Source: Ancylothrix sp. D3o
GTDB taxonomy: Bacteria; Cyanobacteriota; Cyanobacteriia; Cyanobacteriales; Oscillatoriaceae
Length of the DNA: 64,000 nucleotides
Assembly (NCBI RefSeq): GCF_025370775.1
Contig: NZ_JAMXEX010000003.1
Location: forward strand, 62,001-126,000
Direction: 5' to 3'
Every line of letters starts with the position of its first letter. The first letter of the stretch is position 1. Made by a program: the position numbers and the translations under genes. The notes beneath the pieces are model-generated. The model was not told where the DNA came from. It did no database searches and saw only the letters and a program-made list of their open reading frames with translations. This document shows, in pieces, positions 21,326 through 30,754 of this stretch.

Positions 21326-23887
21326 ATGATTCATTCTTACCTCGCACAGCAACTCGAACAACTCGGCCTCTCGGAAAGTTGTCTTCCCCCAACAACTGAG
21401 GCTTGGCAGCAATTTTTAGGGTCGGTGAGTTGTATTTATTCTCAATCTGATCGGGGGGAACACGGCAATTTTTTAACGTCGGTTCTAAAGTGTTTGGATG
21501 CCGGTTTTTGCTGGCTAGACTGCTCTGGTTGCTTGCAGTCTATTAACCCCGAAGGTGCGCGTTTGTTAGGGTGGTCTGAGGCCGAATTGTTGGGGAAAAA
21601 TTTTTTGGAGTTTGTGGAAGTTAAATATTACCCTCCGTCTTCTTCTCCCAATTGTCAAGCTGTTATTGCAGATTTAACAGTTAGCCAAAAAAATACTACT
21701 TTCCGCTGTAAGGATAATCGCTATTTGCAAGTTTCTTATATATTAAATTGGATTGTTGAACAAGGTTCGCCGGTGGGGGCTGTTTTGGTTTTTTTTGAGC
21801 GCCGTTTTAGCGATTTTTTGCAGGAGTCTATCCAAAAAGAATTTGAAGAAGCGCTTTATCGCAGTGAAATGAATAACCGAGCTTTGATAAATGCCATTCC
21901 TGATTTAATGTTTCGCTTGAATAAAGACGGGTATTTTTTGGATTTTAAAGCTCCAAAAAGTAATTTTTTAGAGGATTTAGGGGGGGATAAGTTTATTGGA
22001 ACAAATATCTCCGCAGCTTTGCCTGATGATGTATTTACGACTTATTTACATTTTTTAGAACAAGCGCTTTTAACTGAAAAAGTGCAAGTATTTGAATATC
22101 AGCTTTTATTAAATAATCACGTTTGTGAGTATGAAACGCGGCTTGTTAAAAGCGGTTTAGATGAAGTTTTAGCGATTGTTCGTGATATTACTGACCGCAA
22201 AACTGCTGAAAAGGCGCTTTTGGAAAGTGAAGAAAAATATCGCTCGGTGGTCGATAATATTAAAGAAGTGATTTTTAAAACAAATTCCAAGGGCTTTTTT
22301 ACTTTTCTTAATCCCGCCTGGACAGAGTTAACCGGTTACGCTCAAAAAGAAAGTCTGGGAATGAATTTTTTAGATTTTATTGATCCCGCAGAGCGTCCCC
22401 TTCTCAGACAAGTTGTAAAGCAATTGATTAAAGGTCAAGAAACTTTTTATCGCGCTGAATTGCGTTACTTGACAAAAAGGGGCTCGGTGCGTTGGTTTTC
22501 TGTTCATGTTACTCTGCTCTGGGACTATAATAAATTAATGGGTAGTTTTGGAACGCTTAATGATATTACTGAGCAGAAATATGCGGAAAACAGCCTGAAA
22601 TATCGGATTGAATTTGAAAATTTGATTACCAATCTTTCGACAAAATTTATCAATTTAGCAGCCAATGAAATCGAGGCTGGAATTAATCATGCCTTGCAAG
22701 AAATTGGGATTTTTTGTGGAGTAGATCGTAGTTATGTATTTCGGTTTTTAGAAGATCAATCCTTTCTCCAAAATACTCACGAATGGTGCGCTGCTGGTAT
22801 TGAATCGCAAATACAAACTTTACAAAAAGTGCCGATTAGTGAGTTATCATGGTTGGTAGAAAAACTTTGCCGATTTGAAAATGTTTATGTGCCGCTCGTT
22901 ACGGATTTACCTCCAGAAGCAGATAGGGAAAAACACCACTTTCAATCGCAAAGTATTCAATCTTTAATCGTTGTTCCGATGGTGTGCGGACGCTCTTTAA
23001 TGGGTTTTGTAGGGTTTGATTCTGTGCGAGATCAGAAAACTTGGTTAGATGAAAGTATTTCTCTTTTAAAAATGGTGGCAGAAATGCTGGCAAATACTTT
23101 AGAACGTCAGCGCACTGAAAAAGAGTTAGAAAGAGTTGCTCAGGCTGCTGAAGCGGCAAATCGTGCTAAAAGTATCTTTTTGGCAAATATGAGTCACGAG
23201 TTGCGTACTCCCCTGAATGCTATTATTGGTTATAGCGAAATTATTAAGGAAGAAGCGGAAGATTTAGGGTATGTTGAAGTTAATTCGGATTTAGATAAAA
23301 TTCGCAGCGCCGGCTACCATTTATTGAATTTAATTAATGATATTTTGGATATTTCTAAAATAGAAGCCGGTCGGATGGATTTGTATATAGAAGAGTTTGA
23401 TATTGCTATATTAATTGATGAAATTGTGAACACGATTCGGCCTCTGGTTCAAAAAAATCAAAATACCCTAAAAGTATTATGCGACCCCGATATTGGCAGG
23501 ATGGCAGCGGATATTACAAAAGTTCGCCAAGTGTTGTTAAATCTGTTGAGCAATGCTGCTAAATTTACGGAAAATGGCACTATTACTCTGTGGGCAAAAA
23601 TTGAAAATGGCAGAGGCGATGATTTGGGTTCTTCTTCTGTTGGCCGGTATGTGGTTTTTACGGTTAGCGATACCGGCATTGGTATTCCTAAAGAACAGTT
23701 AGAAACGATTTTTGAGCCTTTTACCCAAGCCGATGTTTCAACCACCCGTAAATATGGCGGCACCGGCCTGGGTTTGGCAATAGGCAAGCGTTTTTGTGAG
23801 ATGATGGGAGGAAACATTACCTTAACAAGTCAATGTGGGGTAGGATCAACATTTACGGTGGTTTTGCCGGCAAATATTCAACCTTAA
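21326..23887 (+). CDS. Cytosolic histidine kinase with PAS and GAF domains
   Basis: An 853-residue kinase without membrane segments. Three PAS-type domains can be read (about 50-160, 185-290 and 300-425; the last two end in [16 protein letters not shown] and [16 protein letters not shown]). A GAF domain follows (about 435-595, including [11 protein letters not shown] and [17 protein letters not shown]), with no obvious bilin-binding Cys. The kinase core has H624 in [19 protein letters not shown] box [16 protein letters not shown]1 VSDTGIGI and G2 [11 protein letters not shown]. There is no fused receiver, so it needs a separate regulator such as the products at 19649 or 20170. The core is nearly the same as that of the kinase at 16337, indicating duplication. 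ATG 21326 has no obvious ribosome binding site. Confidence 0.92.
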   Translation: MIHSYLAQQLEQLGLSESCLPPTTEAWQQFLGSVSCIYSQSDRGEHGNFLTSVLKCLDAGFCWLDCSGCLQSINPEGARLLGWSEAELLGKNFLEFVEVKYYPPSSSPNCQAVIADLTVSQKNTTFRCKDNRYLQVSYILNWIVEQGSPVGAVLVFFERRFSDFLQESIQKEFEEALYRSEMNNRALINAIPDLMFRLNKDGYFLDFKAPKSNFLEDLGGDKFIGTNISAALPDDVFTTYLHFLEQALLTEKVQVFEYQLLLNNHVCEYETRLVKSGLDEVLAIVRDITDRKTAEKALLESEEKYRSVVDNIKEVIFKTNSKGFFTFLNPAWTELTGYAQKESLGMNFLDFIDPAERPLLRQVVKQLIKGQETFYRAELRYLTKRGSVRWFSVHVTLLWDYNKLMGSFGTLNDITEQKYAENSLKYRIEFENLITNLSTKFINLAANEIEAGINHALQEIGIFCGVDRSYVFRFLEDQSFLQNTHEWCAAGIESQIQTLQKVPISELSWLVEKLCRFENVYVPLVTDLPPEADREKHHFQSQSIQSLIVVPMVCGRSLMGFVGFDSVRDQKTWLDESISLLKMVAEMLANTLERQRTEKELERVAQAAEAANRAKSIFLANMSHELRTPLNAIIGYSEIIKEEAEDLGYVEVNSDLDKIRSAGYHLLNLINDILDISKIEAGRMDLYIEEFDIAILIDEIVNTIRPLVQKNQNTLKVLCDPDIGRMAADITKVRQVLLNLLSNAAKFTENGTITLWAKIENGRGDDLGSSSVGRYVVFTVSDTGIGIPKEQLETIFEPFTQADVSTTRKYGGTGLGLAIGKRFCEMMGGNITLTSQCGVGSTFTVVLPANIQP

Positions 23888-24036
23888 TGCCTAAAAATAA
23901 GCTAATCGAGACCGGGAAAGTTTGCGAATAAAAAAACAATCAATCGATAATAAAGATGGTGTATGGTTAAAAATTGCTGGGCAAAACCGGCTTGTGGAAA
24001 TAGTCTGACAATGAACGGGGAACACTTAACAAAGTT

Positions 24037-24564
24037 ATGCTAACAACTGCTGAATTTTTTAGGGCGACTCAATGGGCCGGCATTTTAACGGTGGCTTTTG
24101 CAATTCTGGCCGGTTTGGCTTTTTTGTTTAAATGGGGATTTCGCTTTCGCTTGGTTGGTGTCACCGGCTTTATGGCGGTTCTCACCGGCGGTTTATTTGC
24201 TTTGAGTATTGTACCAATTACTCGCACTCAGGTGGCCGGTGCCGCTCATTATACGACGGTTTTTGATTCGGGGAGTTCTCAAGTTGTGATTAGCGTTTCT
24301 CCCAAGATTACTCAATCGGAACTTGAGGCAACTCTTCGTCAAGCAGCAAGTAATTTGTTTTCTCCTGGTCGCTTTTCTCAAGCAGGCGAAAAACAGTTAA
24401 CTATTCGTGCTCGCACTATTATCCATCCAGAAACAGGAGTTTCTATACCTCTTTATCTGGGAGAGGTCAAGCGTTCGCTGTATAAACGCGATGATGAGCA
24501 AATGACTGTGGAAGTTTTTAACGATAAACTTGCTCAGTTGCCGACACCGGTTAGCAAGCAGTAA
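24037..24564 (+). CDS. ycf51: Ycf51 (DUF2518) family membrane protein
   Basis: A 175-residue protein conserved in cyanobacteria and some plastids; function unknown. Two N-terminal hydrophobic helices (about 12-31 and 38-60) are followed by a soluble domain containing HYTTVFDSGSSQVVISVSPKIT and SIPLYLGEVKRSLYKRDD, which I recognise as the Ycf51 pattern. It is presumably a membrane protein with its C-terminal domain on one face. It stands alone in the same direction as its neighbours and is followed by competing hairpins. Confidence 0.8.
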   Translation: MLTTAEFFRATQWAGILTVAFAILAGLAFLFKWGFRFRLVGVTGFMAVLTGGLFALSIVPITRTQVAGAAHYTTVFDSGSSQVVISVSPKITQSELEATLRQAASNLFSPGRFSQAGEKQLTIRARTIIHPETGVSIPLYLGEVKRSLYKRDDEQMTVEVFNDKLAQLPTPVSKQ

Positions 24565-24569
24565 AGACG

Positions 24570-24611
24570 GCTGTGGTTTTTGGTTAGCCACAGCTTAAAA
24601 ACTGTGGCTAA
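24570..24611 (+). terminator. Two mutually exclusive hairpins after ycf51
   Basis: GCTGTGG (24570-24576) can pair with CCACAGC (24588-24594), while TTAGCCACAG (24584-24593) can pair with CTGTGGCTAA (24602-24611). The two stems share the central arm, so only one can form at a time. They start five bases after the ycf51 stop codon and probably form part of its 3' end. There is no clean T-run. Confidence 0.5.
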
Positions 24612-24793
24612 ATTCATCAGAAATAACTTTTGAGAAAAGACAATCTAAATTTTTCCCAAAAGTGCCTCAATTCTCTTGGCTTAAGATATTGTTAAAAAAG
24701 ATGTAAATTTAGCAGATTACGACCACCCAAAAGCGCGTAAATATCTGTAAACTAAAAATTCCTTTTGCTGAAACTCCCAAAGTACGCCGTAAA

Positions 24794-25978
24794 ATGACCA
24801 ATCCACTCTCTTCTAAGCCAACCAACGCTCAAGAAGGCGTTGATAGTGTATTTTCTCTCAATGTTGCCCCTGCTGTTGTAATGCGGGGCTGTGGGGTAAT
24901 TAATGGTGAAGCGATTGCCCGTTTAGGACGCCGGCCTTTAGTGGTGGCTGGCAATCATACTCTGAGTTTAGCCTCTGTGTGGTTGAAACCGGCCCTCGAA
25001 TCTGAAAATCTAACCGTTGCCGGTGTTTCCTATAGTCCTGATAGTTGCGAAACTGCTTTAGCTAATTTACAAAAAGCCGCCCATGAGCATCAAGCAGATG
25101 TAATTATTGGCTTTGGCGGTGGTAAGGCTTTGGATATTGCTAAACTGGCGGCCTATCGTTGTCGTGTGCCGGTGGTGACTATTCCAACTTCGGCGGCTAC
25201 TTGTGCTGCTTGGAGTGCGCTTTCTAATGTTTACTCGGAGGCTGGGGCTTTTTTATATGATGTGCCTCTGGCTCACTGTCCTGAGTTGTTGATTCTTGAT
25301 TATGATTTAATCGCTACGGCATCTCCTCGGACTTTGGTTGCTGGTATTGGCGATGCGTTGGCTAAGTGGTACGAAGCATCGGTGAGTAGTGGTCAATCTC
25401 AGGATACCCTGGTAATTGCGGCTGTTCAGCAAGCGCGGGTTTTGCGGGATATTTTGTTTCAAAAGTCGATGGAGGCTTTGAAAAACCCCGGTAGTCAAGT
25501 TTGGCGAGAAGTGGTGGATGCAAGTGTTTTACTTGCCGGTGTTGTGGGAGGTATTGGCGGGGCCCGCTGTCGGACTGTGGCGGCTCATGCGGTGCATAAT
25601 GGGTTAACGCATATTTTGGCTAGTCATGGGACTTTGCACGGCGAAAAGGTGGCTTTTGGAATTTTGGTGCAGTTGCGTCTCGAAGAAATGCTGGCTGGTA
25701 ATCAATTGGCTGCTACTGCACGACAACAGCTTTTACGGTTCTATTCTGAAATTAATTTGCCCTGTTGTTTGAGCGATTTGGGTTTGGGGAATATTACTTT
25801 GGCTGAGTTAGGGCAAGCGGCAGAAATTGCTTGTGCTGAGGGTTCGGATATTCACCGGCTACCGTTTAAGGTGGTGCCAGAACAGCTTATGGCAGCTATG
25901 GTTTCTACAAAAGCGCCGGTGGAAGGTGGACGTGGGAGTTTTGCGGCGTCTATGTTTGAGGAAGCGGTGGAAGCTTAA
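24794..25978 (+). CDS. Iron-containing alcohol dehydrogenase / glycerol dehydrogenase family protein
   Basis: A 394-residue group III (GldA-like) dehydrogenase. The nucleotide-binding region shows IIGFGGGKALDIAKLAA (about residues 103-119), then VVTIPTSAATCAAWSALSNV. Probable metal ligands are the Asp in GIGDALAKWYEAS and the His residues in HAVHNGLTH and SHGTLHGEKVAFG, matching Asp/His/His of GldA. Members oxidise glycerol or related polyols with NAD and often bind zinc. The substrate here is not determinable. It is followed by a repeat element at 25987 and then the aminotransferase gene. Confidence 0.85.
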   Translation: MTNPLSSKPTNAQEGVDSVFSLNVAPAVVMRGCGVINGEAIARLGRRPLVVAGNHTLSLASVWLKPALESENLTVAGVSYSPDSCETALANLQKAAHEHQADVIIGFGGGKALDIAKLAAYRCRVPVVTIPTSAATCAAWSALSNVYSEAGAFLYDVPLAHCPELLILDYDLIATASPRTLVAGIGDALAKWYEASVSSGQSQDTLVIAAVQQARVLRDILFQKSMEALKNPGSQVWREVVDASVLLAGVVGGIGGARCRTVAAHAVHNGLTHILASHGTLHGEKVAFGILVQLRLEEMLAGNQLAATARQQLLRFYSEINLPCCLSDLGLGNITLAELGQAAEIACAEGSDIHRLPFKVVPEQLMAAMVSTKAPVEGGRGSFAASMFEEAVEA

Positions 25979-25986
25979 GAGATATC

Positions 25987-26078
25987 TAACCTATTAGACA
26001 TCTTCAAAAATATCTATTATGTGGGGCAAGCATCCTGCCTGCCTTTGACCGGCTTTTTTGGAAATGTCTATTGGTTAA
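25987..26078. repeat. MITE-like repeat with imperfect terminal inverted repeats
   Basis: About 92 bp between two genes. The left end TAACCTATTAGACAT followed by CTTCAAAAA (25987-26010) is an imperfect inverted copy of the right end, TTTTTTGGAAATGTCTATTGG (26054-26074 and on to 26078). The core contains GTGGGGCAAGCATCCTGCCT, resembling the GGCATC/GCCTG fragment near 14918. There is no ORF. Immediately after it, 26105-26165 holds four ACCGGCC words in 60 bases. Mobility is inferred from structure only. Confidence 0.5.
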
Positions 26079-26276
26079 ATTTTCTCTGGCGGTGGAAGCT
26101 CAAACAACCACCGGCCACACCCCACCGGCCAGCTTTATAAAATTTATTACCACACCGGCCCCGTCGTGTGGGATTTTAAGCGCCAATCCCTGATAAGCTA
26201 ATATTCCTTTGATATTAAAAGCTTCTTTTGAACTTGCTCGCTTCGTGTAAATCAATCAGGAGAGTGCCAGAATTCG

Positions 26277-27473
26277 ATGTTGGATTGGATCGCCCCCGCA
26301 AATCGGCTGCAAGCCTTACCCCCCTATGTTTTCGCCCGCTTAGACGAACTCAAAGCTCGCGCCCGTGAGCAGGGGCTAGATTTGATAGACTTAGGCATGG
26401 GCAACCCGGATGGCCCTACCCCTCAGCCCATCATTGATGCGGCGGTCGCAGCTTTACAAAATCCCGAAAATCACGGCTACCCCCCCTTTGAAGGAACTGC
26501 CAGTTTTCGCCGCAGTATCACAAATTGGTATAACCGGCGCTATGGGGTAGAACTTGACCCCGACAGCGAGGCGTTACCTCTGATTGGTTCTAAAGAAGGT
26601 TTAGGACATTTAGCCATTGCTTATGTTAATCCGGGGGATGTGGTTTTAGTGCCCTCACCGGCTTATCCGGCGCATTTTCGCGGGCCGGCTATTGCTGGGG
26701 GAAAAATTCATAGCATTATCTTAAAACCAGAGAAAAACTGGCTGATTGATGTTAACGATATTCCCGAAGATATCGCCAAACAAGCCAAGATGCTCTATTT
26801 CAATTATCCCAGTAACCCCACCGGCGCGACGGCACCACGAGAATTTTTTGAGGAAATGGTGGCTTTTGCCCGTCATTATCAAATTTTGCTGGTGCATGAT
26901 TTGTGTTATGCGGAGTTAGCTTTTGATGGTTATCAGCCTACGAGTTTGTTAGAAATTCCAGGGGCAAAGGATATTTCTGTGGAGTTTCATACGCTGTCAA
27001 AAACCTATAATATGGCCGGTTGGCGTGTTGGTTTTGTGGTAGGAAATCGGCATATTATCCAAGGTTTAAGAACGTTAAAAACAAATTTGGATTACGGCAT
27101 TTTTTCGGCTATTCAAAAAGCCGCTGAAACTGCCTTGCAATTGCCGGATGTGTATTTAACTCAAGTTCAAGAACGTTACCGAGAACGCCGTGATTTTCTG
27201 ATTGAAGGTTTAGGAAAACTTGGTTGGAATGTGCCGAAAACTTTAGCGACTATGTATTTGTGGGTTCCTTGTCCTGTTGGGGTAGGTTCTACAGATTTTG
27301 CTTTGGATGTTTTGCAAAAAACCGGTGTTGTTGTTACACCGGGTAATGCTTTTGGTATTGGCGGAGAAGGCTATGTGCGGATTAGTTTAATTGCCGATTT
27401 AGACCGGCTAGGAGAAGCTTTGCGCCGGTTTAAAGAGGCGGGTATTTGTTATGAGCCGGCTAAGGTTTGTTGA
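26277..27473 (+). CDS. dapL: LL-diaminopimelate aminotransferase-like PLP enzyme
   Basis: A 398-residue class I/II aminotransferase. In plants, chlamydiae and cyanobacteria DapL converts tetrahydrodipicolinate to LL-diaminopimelate for lysine and peptidoglycan. PLP lysine K242 lies in TLSKTYNMAGWRVGF; other family motifs are DLGMGNPDGPTP, FNYPSNPTGA and VVTPGNAFG. Substrate assignment rests on resemblance to cyanobacterial DapL proteins; a different aminotransferase substrate is possible. AGGAG lies about 13 bases upstream of ATG 26277. It converges on an M16 peptidase gene across a heptamer repeat block. Confidence 0.8.
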   Translation: MLDWIAPANRLQALPPYVFARLDELKARAREQGLDLIDLGMGNPDGPTPQPIIDAAVAALQNPENHGYPPFEGTASFRRSITNWYNRRYGVELDPDSEALPLIGSKEGLGHLAIAYVNPGDVVLVPSPAYPAHFRGPAIAGGKIHSIILKPEKNWLIDVNDIPEDIAKQAKMLYFNYPSNPTGATAPREFFEEMVAFARHYQILLVHDLCYAELAFDGYQPTSLLEIPGAKDISVEFHTLSKTYNMAGWRVGFVVGNRHIIQGLRTLKTNLDYGIFSAIQKAAETALQLPDVYLTQVQERYRERRDFLIEGLGKLGWNVPKTLATMYLWVPCPVGVGSTDFALDVLQKTGVVVTPGNAFGIGGEGYVRISLIADLDRLGEALRRFKEAGICYEPAKVC

Positions 27474-27476
27474 TTA

Positions 27477-27582
27477 GTCATTAGTCATTGGTCATTGGAC
27501 AAACGACAAAGTACAGACGTTCTGCCAGAACGTCTCTACTGACAATGGACTAAGGACAAAGAGCTAATGACAAAGGACTAAG
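27477..27582. repeat. Nested inverted repeat: heptamer arrays around a GTACAGACGTT palindrome
   Basis: Left, five in-register heptamers (GTCATTA, GTCATTG, GTCATTG, GACAAAC, GACAAAG; 27477-27511). Centre, a palindrome with arms AGACGTTCT (27515-27523) and AGAACGTCT (27527-27535). Right, six heptamers (GACAATG, GACTAAG, GACAAAG, AGCTAAT, GACAAAG, GACTAAG; 27541-27582). The block fills the gap between convergent genes and runs into the 3' end of the M16 gene, whose stop codon lies inside a GACTAAG unit. Confidence 0.8.
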
Positions 27583-28857
27583 GGCAGAGGCCGGCCCGAC
27601 AATTGAAATATAAGGTTCTGACAAATACCGGCAGGCTGCATCAATAGCAAGAGTAGGGGTAATGGCAGAAATTTCTTCGATAAAAACCGTGTCGAATTCT
27701 ATGCCTAAGCCTAAAATTTCATACCAGCCAAAAATTTGTGCTAGTTGAGCATTTGTTTGTTTGCCTAGCGCATATTGTCCCAGCAATTTATTTTTCGAGC
27801 GTCGTAATTCTTCATCGCTGAGTTTCGTATGGCAAAGCCGGTCAACTTCTGCTCGCAAACCATTAACGGCAACCGTAGTATTTTCCGGTGCGGTTCCCAT
27901 ATAAACTGCAAATTGGGAAGCCTCTAAACGAGTTGGAAAAAGCGCTGACACTTCATAAGCTAAACCGCGTTTTTCTCTCAACTCTACAAATAAGCGTGAC
28001 GATAAGCCATTACCGAGATAGGTATTCAACAATTTTAACGCTGCGTAATCAGAAGGATTTGCATTCATTGCTTCGCCGCGCCGCACCGAAGGAGCCAAAT
28101 AACCCAAGATAACAATAGATTGCTGAGTTTCTTGCTCAATCAAAATTTGTTGTGGTTGAGGAGTTAGAAAAGGCAAAGAAAGATCCGGCAGCAAAACGGG
28201 AGGATTTTGCCAATCTCCGAAAGATTTCTCGACTAAGCGAACAGCTTCTTCGGGGCTGAGACGACCGGCCAAACTTATAACCATGTTATCTGGCCGAAAA
28301 TAAGTTTGATGATAGTTGTGCAGATCCTCCGCAGTCAGTTGAGAGACAGTTTCTTCTGTTCCCAAACTCGAAAAAGAATAGGGATGATTGAGATACATTG
28401 CTTGACGAAGCCGATCAAAAGCAATGGCAAAAGGCTGTTCTTGTTGAGAGCGAATACTGCGTAAAGTGAGCCGGCGTTCGAGTTCGACCTCGGCTTCTGG
28501 AAAACTAGGATTTCGCAAAAGCTGGCCGGCCAAATCCAGCAAGTCGGGGAAGTCAGCAGAAACCGTTTTCAGGCTGAACAAAAAATAATCAGCCGCAGTA
28601 TCTGCACCCAAACTAGCCCCCACAGACTCAACTTTTTCGGCAATTTCCAAAGAAGTTAGGGTATCGGTGCCTTTGGTTATAACAGCGGCGAGCAGATGAG
28701 CTAGACCTGAAAAGCCGGGGGGTTCTTTAAGGGTGCCGGCGCGGATAAACATTCGACAAGCAATAATATCTGCTGCCGGATTTTCTACAAATAAAATGAC
28801 CAAGCCATTGTCTAAAACTGTGCGGTGGACAATACGGTTAAGAGGGGATTGAACCAT
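27550..28857 (-). CDS. M16 peptidase-like protein, probable non-catalytic subunit
   Basis: A 435-residue protein with the M16 two-domain fold. The position of the zinc motif HxxEH reads H54-L-L-A57-A58, so the catalytic Glu and second His are lost. The substrate-binding region REKRGLAYEVSALF near residue 300 is retained. M16B peptidases commonly act as pairs of one catalytic and one non-catalytic subunit, and the catalytic partner lies 64 bases upstream on the same strand (28922-30178). The last 11 residues (ALSPLSLALCP) are encoded by intergenic heptamer repeats, suggesting that repeat insertion moved the stop codon. Role in the cell unknown; processing of peptides or misfolded proteins is likely. 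Confidence 0.88.
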   Translation of the reverse strand: MVQSPLNRIVHRTVLDNGLVILFVENPAADIIACRMFIRAGTLKEPPGFSGLAHLLAAVITKGTDTLTSLEIAEKVESVGASLGADTAADYFLFSLKTVSADFPDLLDLAGQLLRNPSFPEAEVELERRLTLRSIRSQQEQPFAIAFDRLRQAMYLNHPYSFSSLGTEETVSQLTAEDLHNYHQTYFRPDNMVISLAGRLSPEEAVRLVEKSFGDWQNPPVLLPDLSLPFLTPQPQQILIEQETQQSIVILGYLAPSVRRGEAMNANPSDYAALKLLNTYLGNGLSSRLFVELREKRGLAYEVSALFPTRLEASQFAVYMGTAPENTTVAVNGLRAEVDRLCHTKLSDEELRRSKNKLLGQYALGKQTNAQLAQIFGWYEILGLGIEFDTVFIEEISAITPTLAIDAACRYLSEPYISIVGPASALSPLSLALCP

Positions 28858-28921
28858 GATGCAATTTTAAATGTTTAATTGAAGAGCAATTGTGAAGAGA
28901 AGCAAACACCGGCCAAGATAG

Positions 28922-30178
28922 CTAAAGCGGTTCGAGAACGGTGACAGCGTAGTAGTTGGGAGACAGATATTGTGAAGCTAAACAGCGTAAATATTCCGGT
29001 TGACAAGATTGGATTCTCTGCGGATAAGTAACAGCTTTTTCTGCTTCGGAGATAGTGTGATAATAGCCATATAAACCGGCTAATTGAATGGGCGTTTCCG
29101 TTGAAAAAGCGTAATCATTGCACAGCAGTCTTTTAGCGCGAGCAATTTCTGCGTTTGAGATGGGGGTTTGTTGGAGATAACAAAGATGATCGCAGATAAT
29201 AGCTTCTACCTCTGAGACATGATGAGAATCGAGCCATGCGGAAATTGTAAATAAACTCGATTCCCGTTGCAAAGAAAAGTTACAGCTAATGCCTTGGACA
29301 AGTTCTTTTTCTTCGCGCAGTTCTCTGACGAGGCGGGAGGTTCGGCCTTCTGCGAGCAAGACTGAAAGTAAGTCTAGGCCGCAGCCTTCTTGTAGTTGCT
29401 CGACGCCGGGGCCGGTCCAGCCCATCATTAGCCGTGCTTGTTCGAGGCGCGGCAGATACATTTGACGGCGGCGAACTTCAATCATCGGCGGTTCTGCGAA
29501 GCTTCGCTTAGGGGGGCAAACTTGGGGGGTAGGGAAGGTATGAAAGGCTTCGCTGACTAATTTGAGGGCAAAATCTCGCTCTACTCCGCCGACAATGACG
29601 ACGGTCATGTTTTCCGGTTGGTAGTGGGAGGAGTGAAACTGCCGCATTATTTCCGGGGAGTGCTGCATCAAGTGCGCCTCGGTTCCAAGTACCGACCGCC
29701 CGTAGGGGTGTTCCTGGTAAACAACTTCCATTAAAGCTTGAAAGGCAAGCCAGTCTGGGTTGTCGGAGGAGGAGCGAATTTCTTCGAGGACGACATCGCG
29801 TTCGCGGACAAATTCATCATCGGGGATGCTTGCGCCAAGGAGTAATTCGGCTAACAACGGCAGGCTGTCTGGTAGGTCGGCGACGGCGGTGGTGATGAAA
29901 AAGTGTGCGTAGTCGTGGCTGGTGGCTGCGTTGGTCATCCCGCCGCGATTTTCTATATGGGAATCAAACACTCCGGGGCCAAGAGTGTTTGTGCCTTTAA
30001 AAATCATGTGTTCTAGGAAGTGTGCCATGCCTATACATGGCGCCTGTTCTACAATCGCACCGGCCCTTACCCAAACGTCTACCACCGCGACGGGTGTGGC
30101 GGGTATGTGTTGGTGGATTACTGTCAATCCGTTATTCAGCCTAATGATGTCGGCTGGAAACGCTGCTACAGTCTGCAA
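28922..30178 (-). CDS. M16 zinc metallopeptidase, catalytic subunit
   Basis: A 418-residue inverzincin. The zinc and catalytic motif H53-F-L-E56-H57 is complete (GMAHFLEHMIFKGT), with the third ligand Glu expected in RERDVVLEEIRSSSDN (about residue 130). The C-terminal half has the RLVRELREEKELVQGI segment matching the Arg-containing substrate site. It is first in a two-gene leftward operon with the non-catalytic homologue. No signal peptide is visible, so a cytosolic or thylakoid-facing role is likely. The start ATG 30178 gives the family-typical N-terminus (IIRLNNGLTVIHQH). Confidence 0.92.
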   Translation of the reverse strand: MQTVAAFPADIIRLNNGLTVIHQHIPATPVAVVDVWVRAGAIVEQAPCIGMAHFLEHMIFKGTNTLGPGVFDSHIENRGGMTNAATSHDYAHFFITTAVADLPDSLPLLAELLLGASIPDDEFVRERDVVLEEIRSSSDNPDWLAFQALMEVVYQEHPYGRSVLGTEAHLMQHSPEIMRQFHSSHYQPENMTVVIVGGVERDFALKLVSEAFHTFPTPQVCPPKRSFAEPPMIEVRRRQMYLPRLEQARLMMGWTGPGVEQLQEGCGLDLLSVLLAEGRTSRLVRELREEKELVQGISCNFSLQRESSLFTISAWLDSHHVSEVEAIICDHLCYLQQTPISNAEIARAKRLLCNDYAFSTETPIQLAGLYGYYHTISEAEKAVTYPQRIQSCQPEYLRCLASQYLSPNYYAVTVLEPL

Positions 30179-30754
30179 TTGCGCTCCTGGGAGTGTTCTA
30201 ACTCGAATTGATTATGCTTTATCTTATCTTAACGTTTGGAGGTTACAGATTTTGAATGAATTGTTACAGTCTAGCTTAGAAAGTGGTTTATTTCGGGGTG
30301 AGAGTTTAATCGTTAAGGGTTGGAAATGTTAGGAGTTTGGTATTTAGGTGATGGGGGTTTTAACGGAACGCTTGCAACTTGCGCTGGGTGGTTTGCTGCG
30401 AGAATGAAAGTTTGACGGTTTTTTTTGGATGACCGGCCGGTTGATGTTTTGCGGGCTTGGGGTGGGCCAGTGGTGGGTACTGCAATGGCGACAATTGATG
30501 AGAGGATGGCTGAGATTTATATAAGACGGGTTTGTTAGCTTGGTGGGCTGGCTTCTGAAAGCTGGGGATGCAGCGGTGGAGGTGAGAAAAGTTATACTTA
30601 AAAAATACATATACTCATTAATACAGCTTTTAGCTAGGAAGAGAAAAGCCTTTTGTGAGATGGTAATTGCAGAGAAGTTTGGGGAAAAGTTGGTTTACGA
30701 GAGTAGTTGCTGAGGATATAATATTTAAGCACAAAAATAATAAGTGAGGGGCTA
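30179..30754. other. 576-bp intergenic region, G-rich, with a possible gene remnant
   Basis: Separates the leftward M16 operon from the rightward phospholipase-D-like gene, so both promoters should lie here. The middle (30351-30538) contains two protein-like short frames that may be a decayed gene and are listed separately. No terminator or RNA gene was recognised. Confidence 0.4.
30351..30538 (+). pseudogene. Possible frameshifted gene remnant
   Basis: ATG at 30351 opens an 18-codon frame (MGVLTERLQLALGGLLRE) ending in TGA. In another frame a peptide containing DDRPVDVLRAWGGPVVG and ATIDERMAEIYIRRVC runs to TAG at 30536-30538. Joined by a frameshift they would give a plausible protein of about 60 residues. 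No family is recognised and chance is possible. Confidence 0.2.

Noticed and set aside
16337-23887. Possibility that the kinase at 21326 is a phytochrome
   Set aside because: The GAF domain has no visible bilin-binding Cys motif and no PHY domain follows, so a light-sensing call is not supported.
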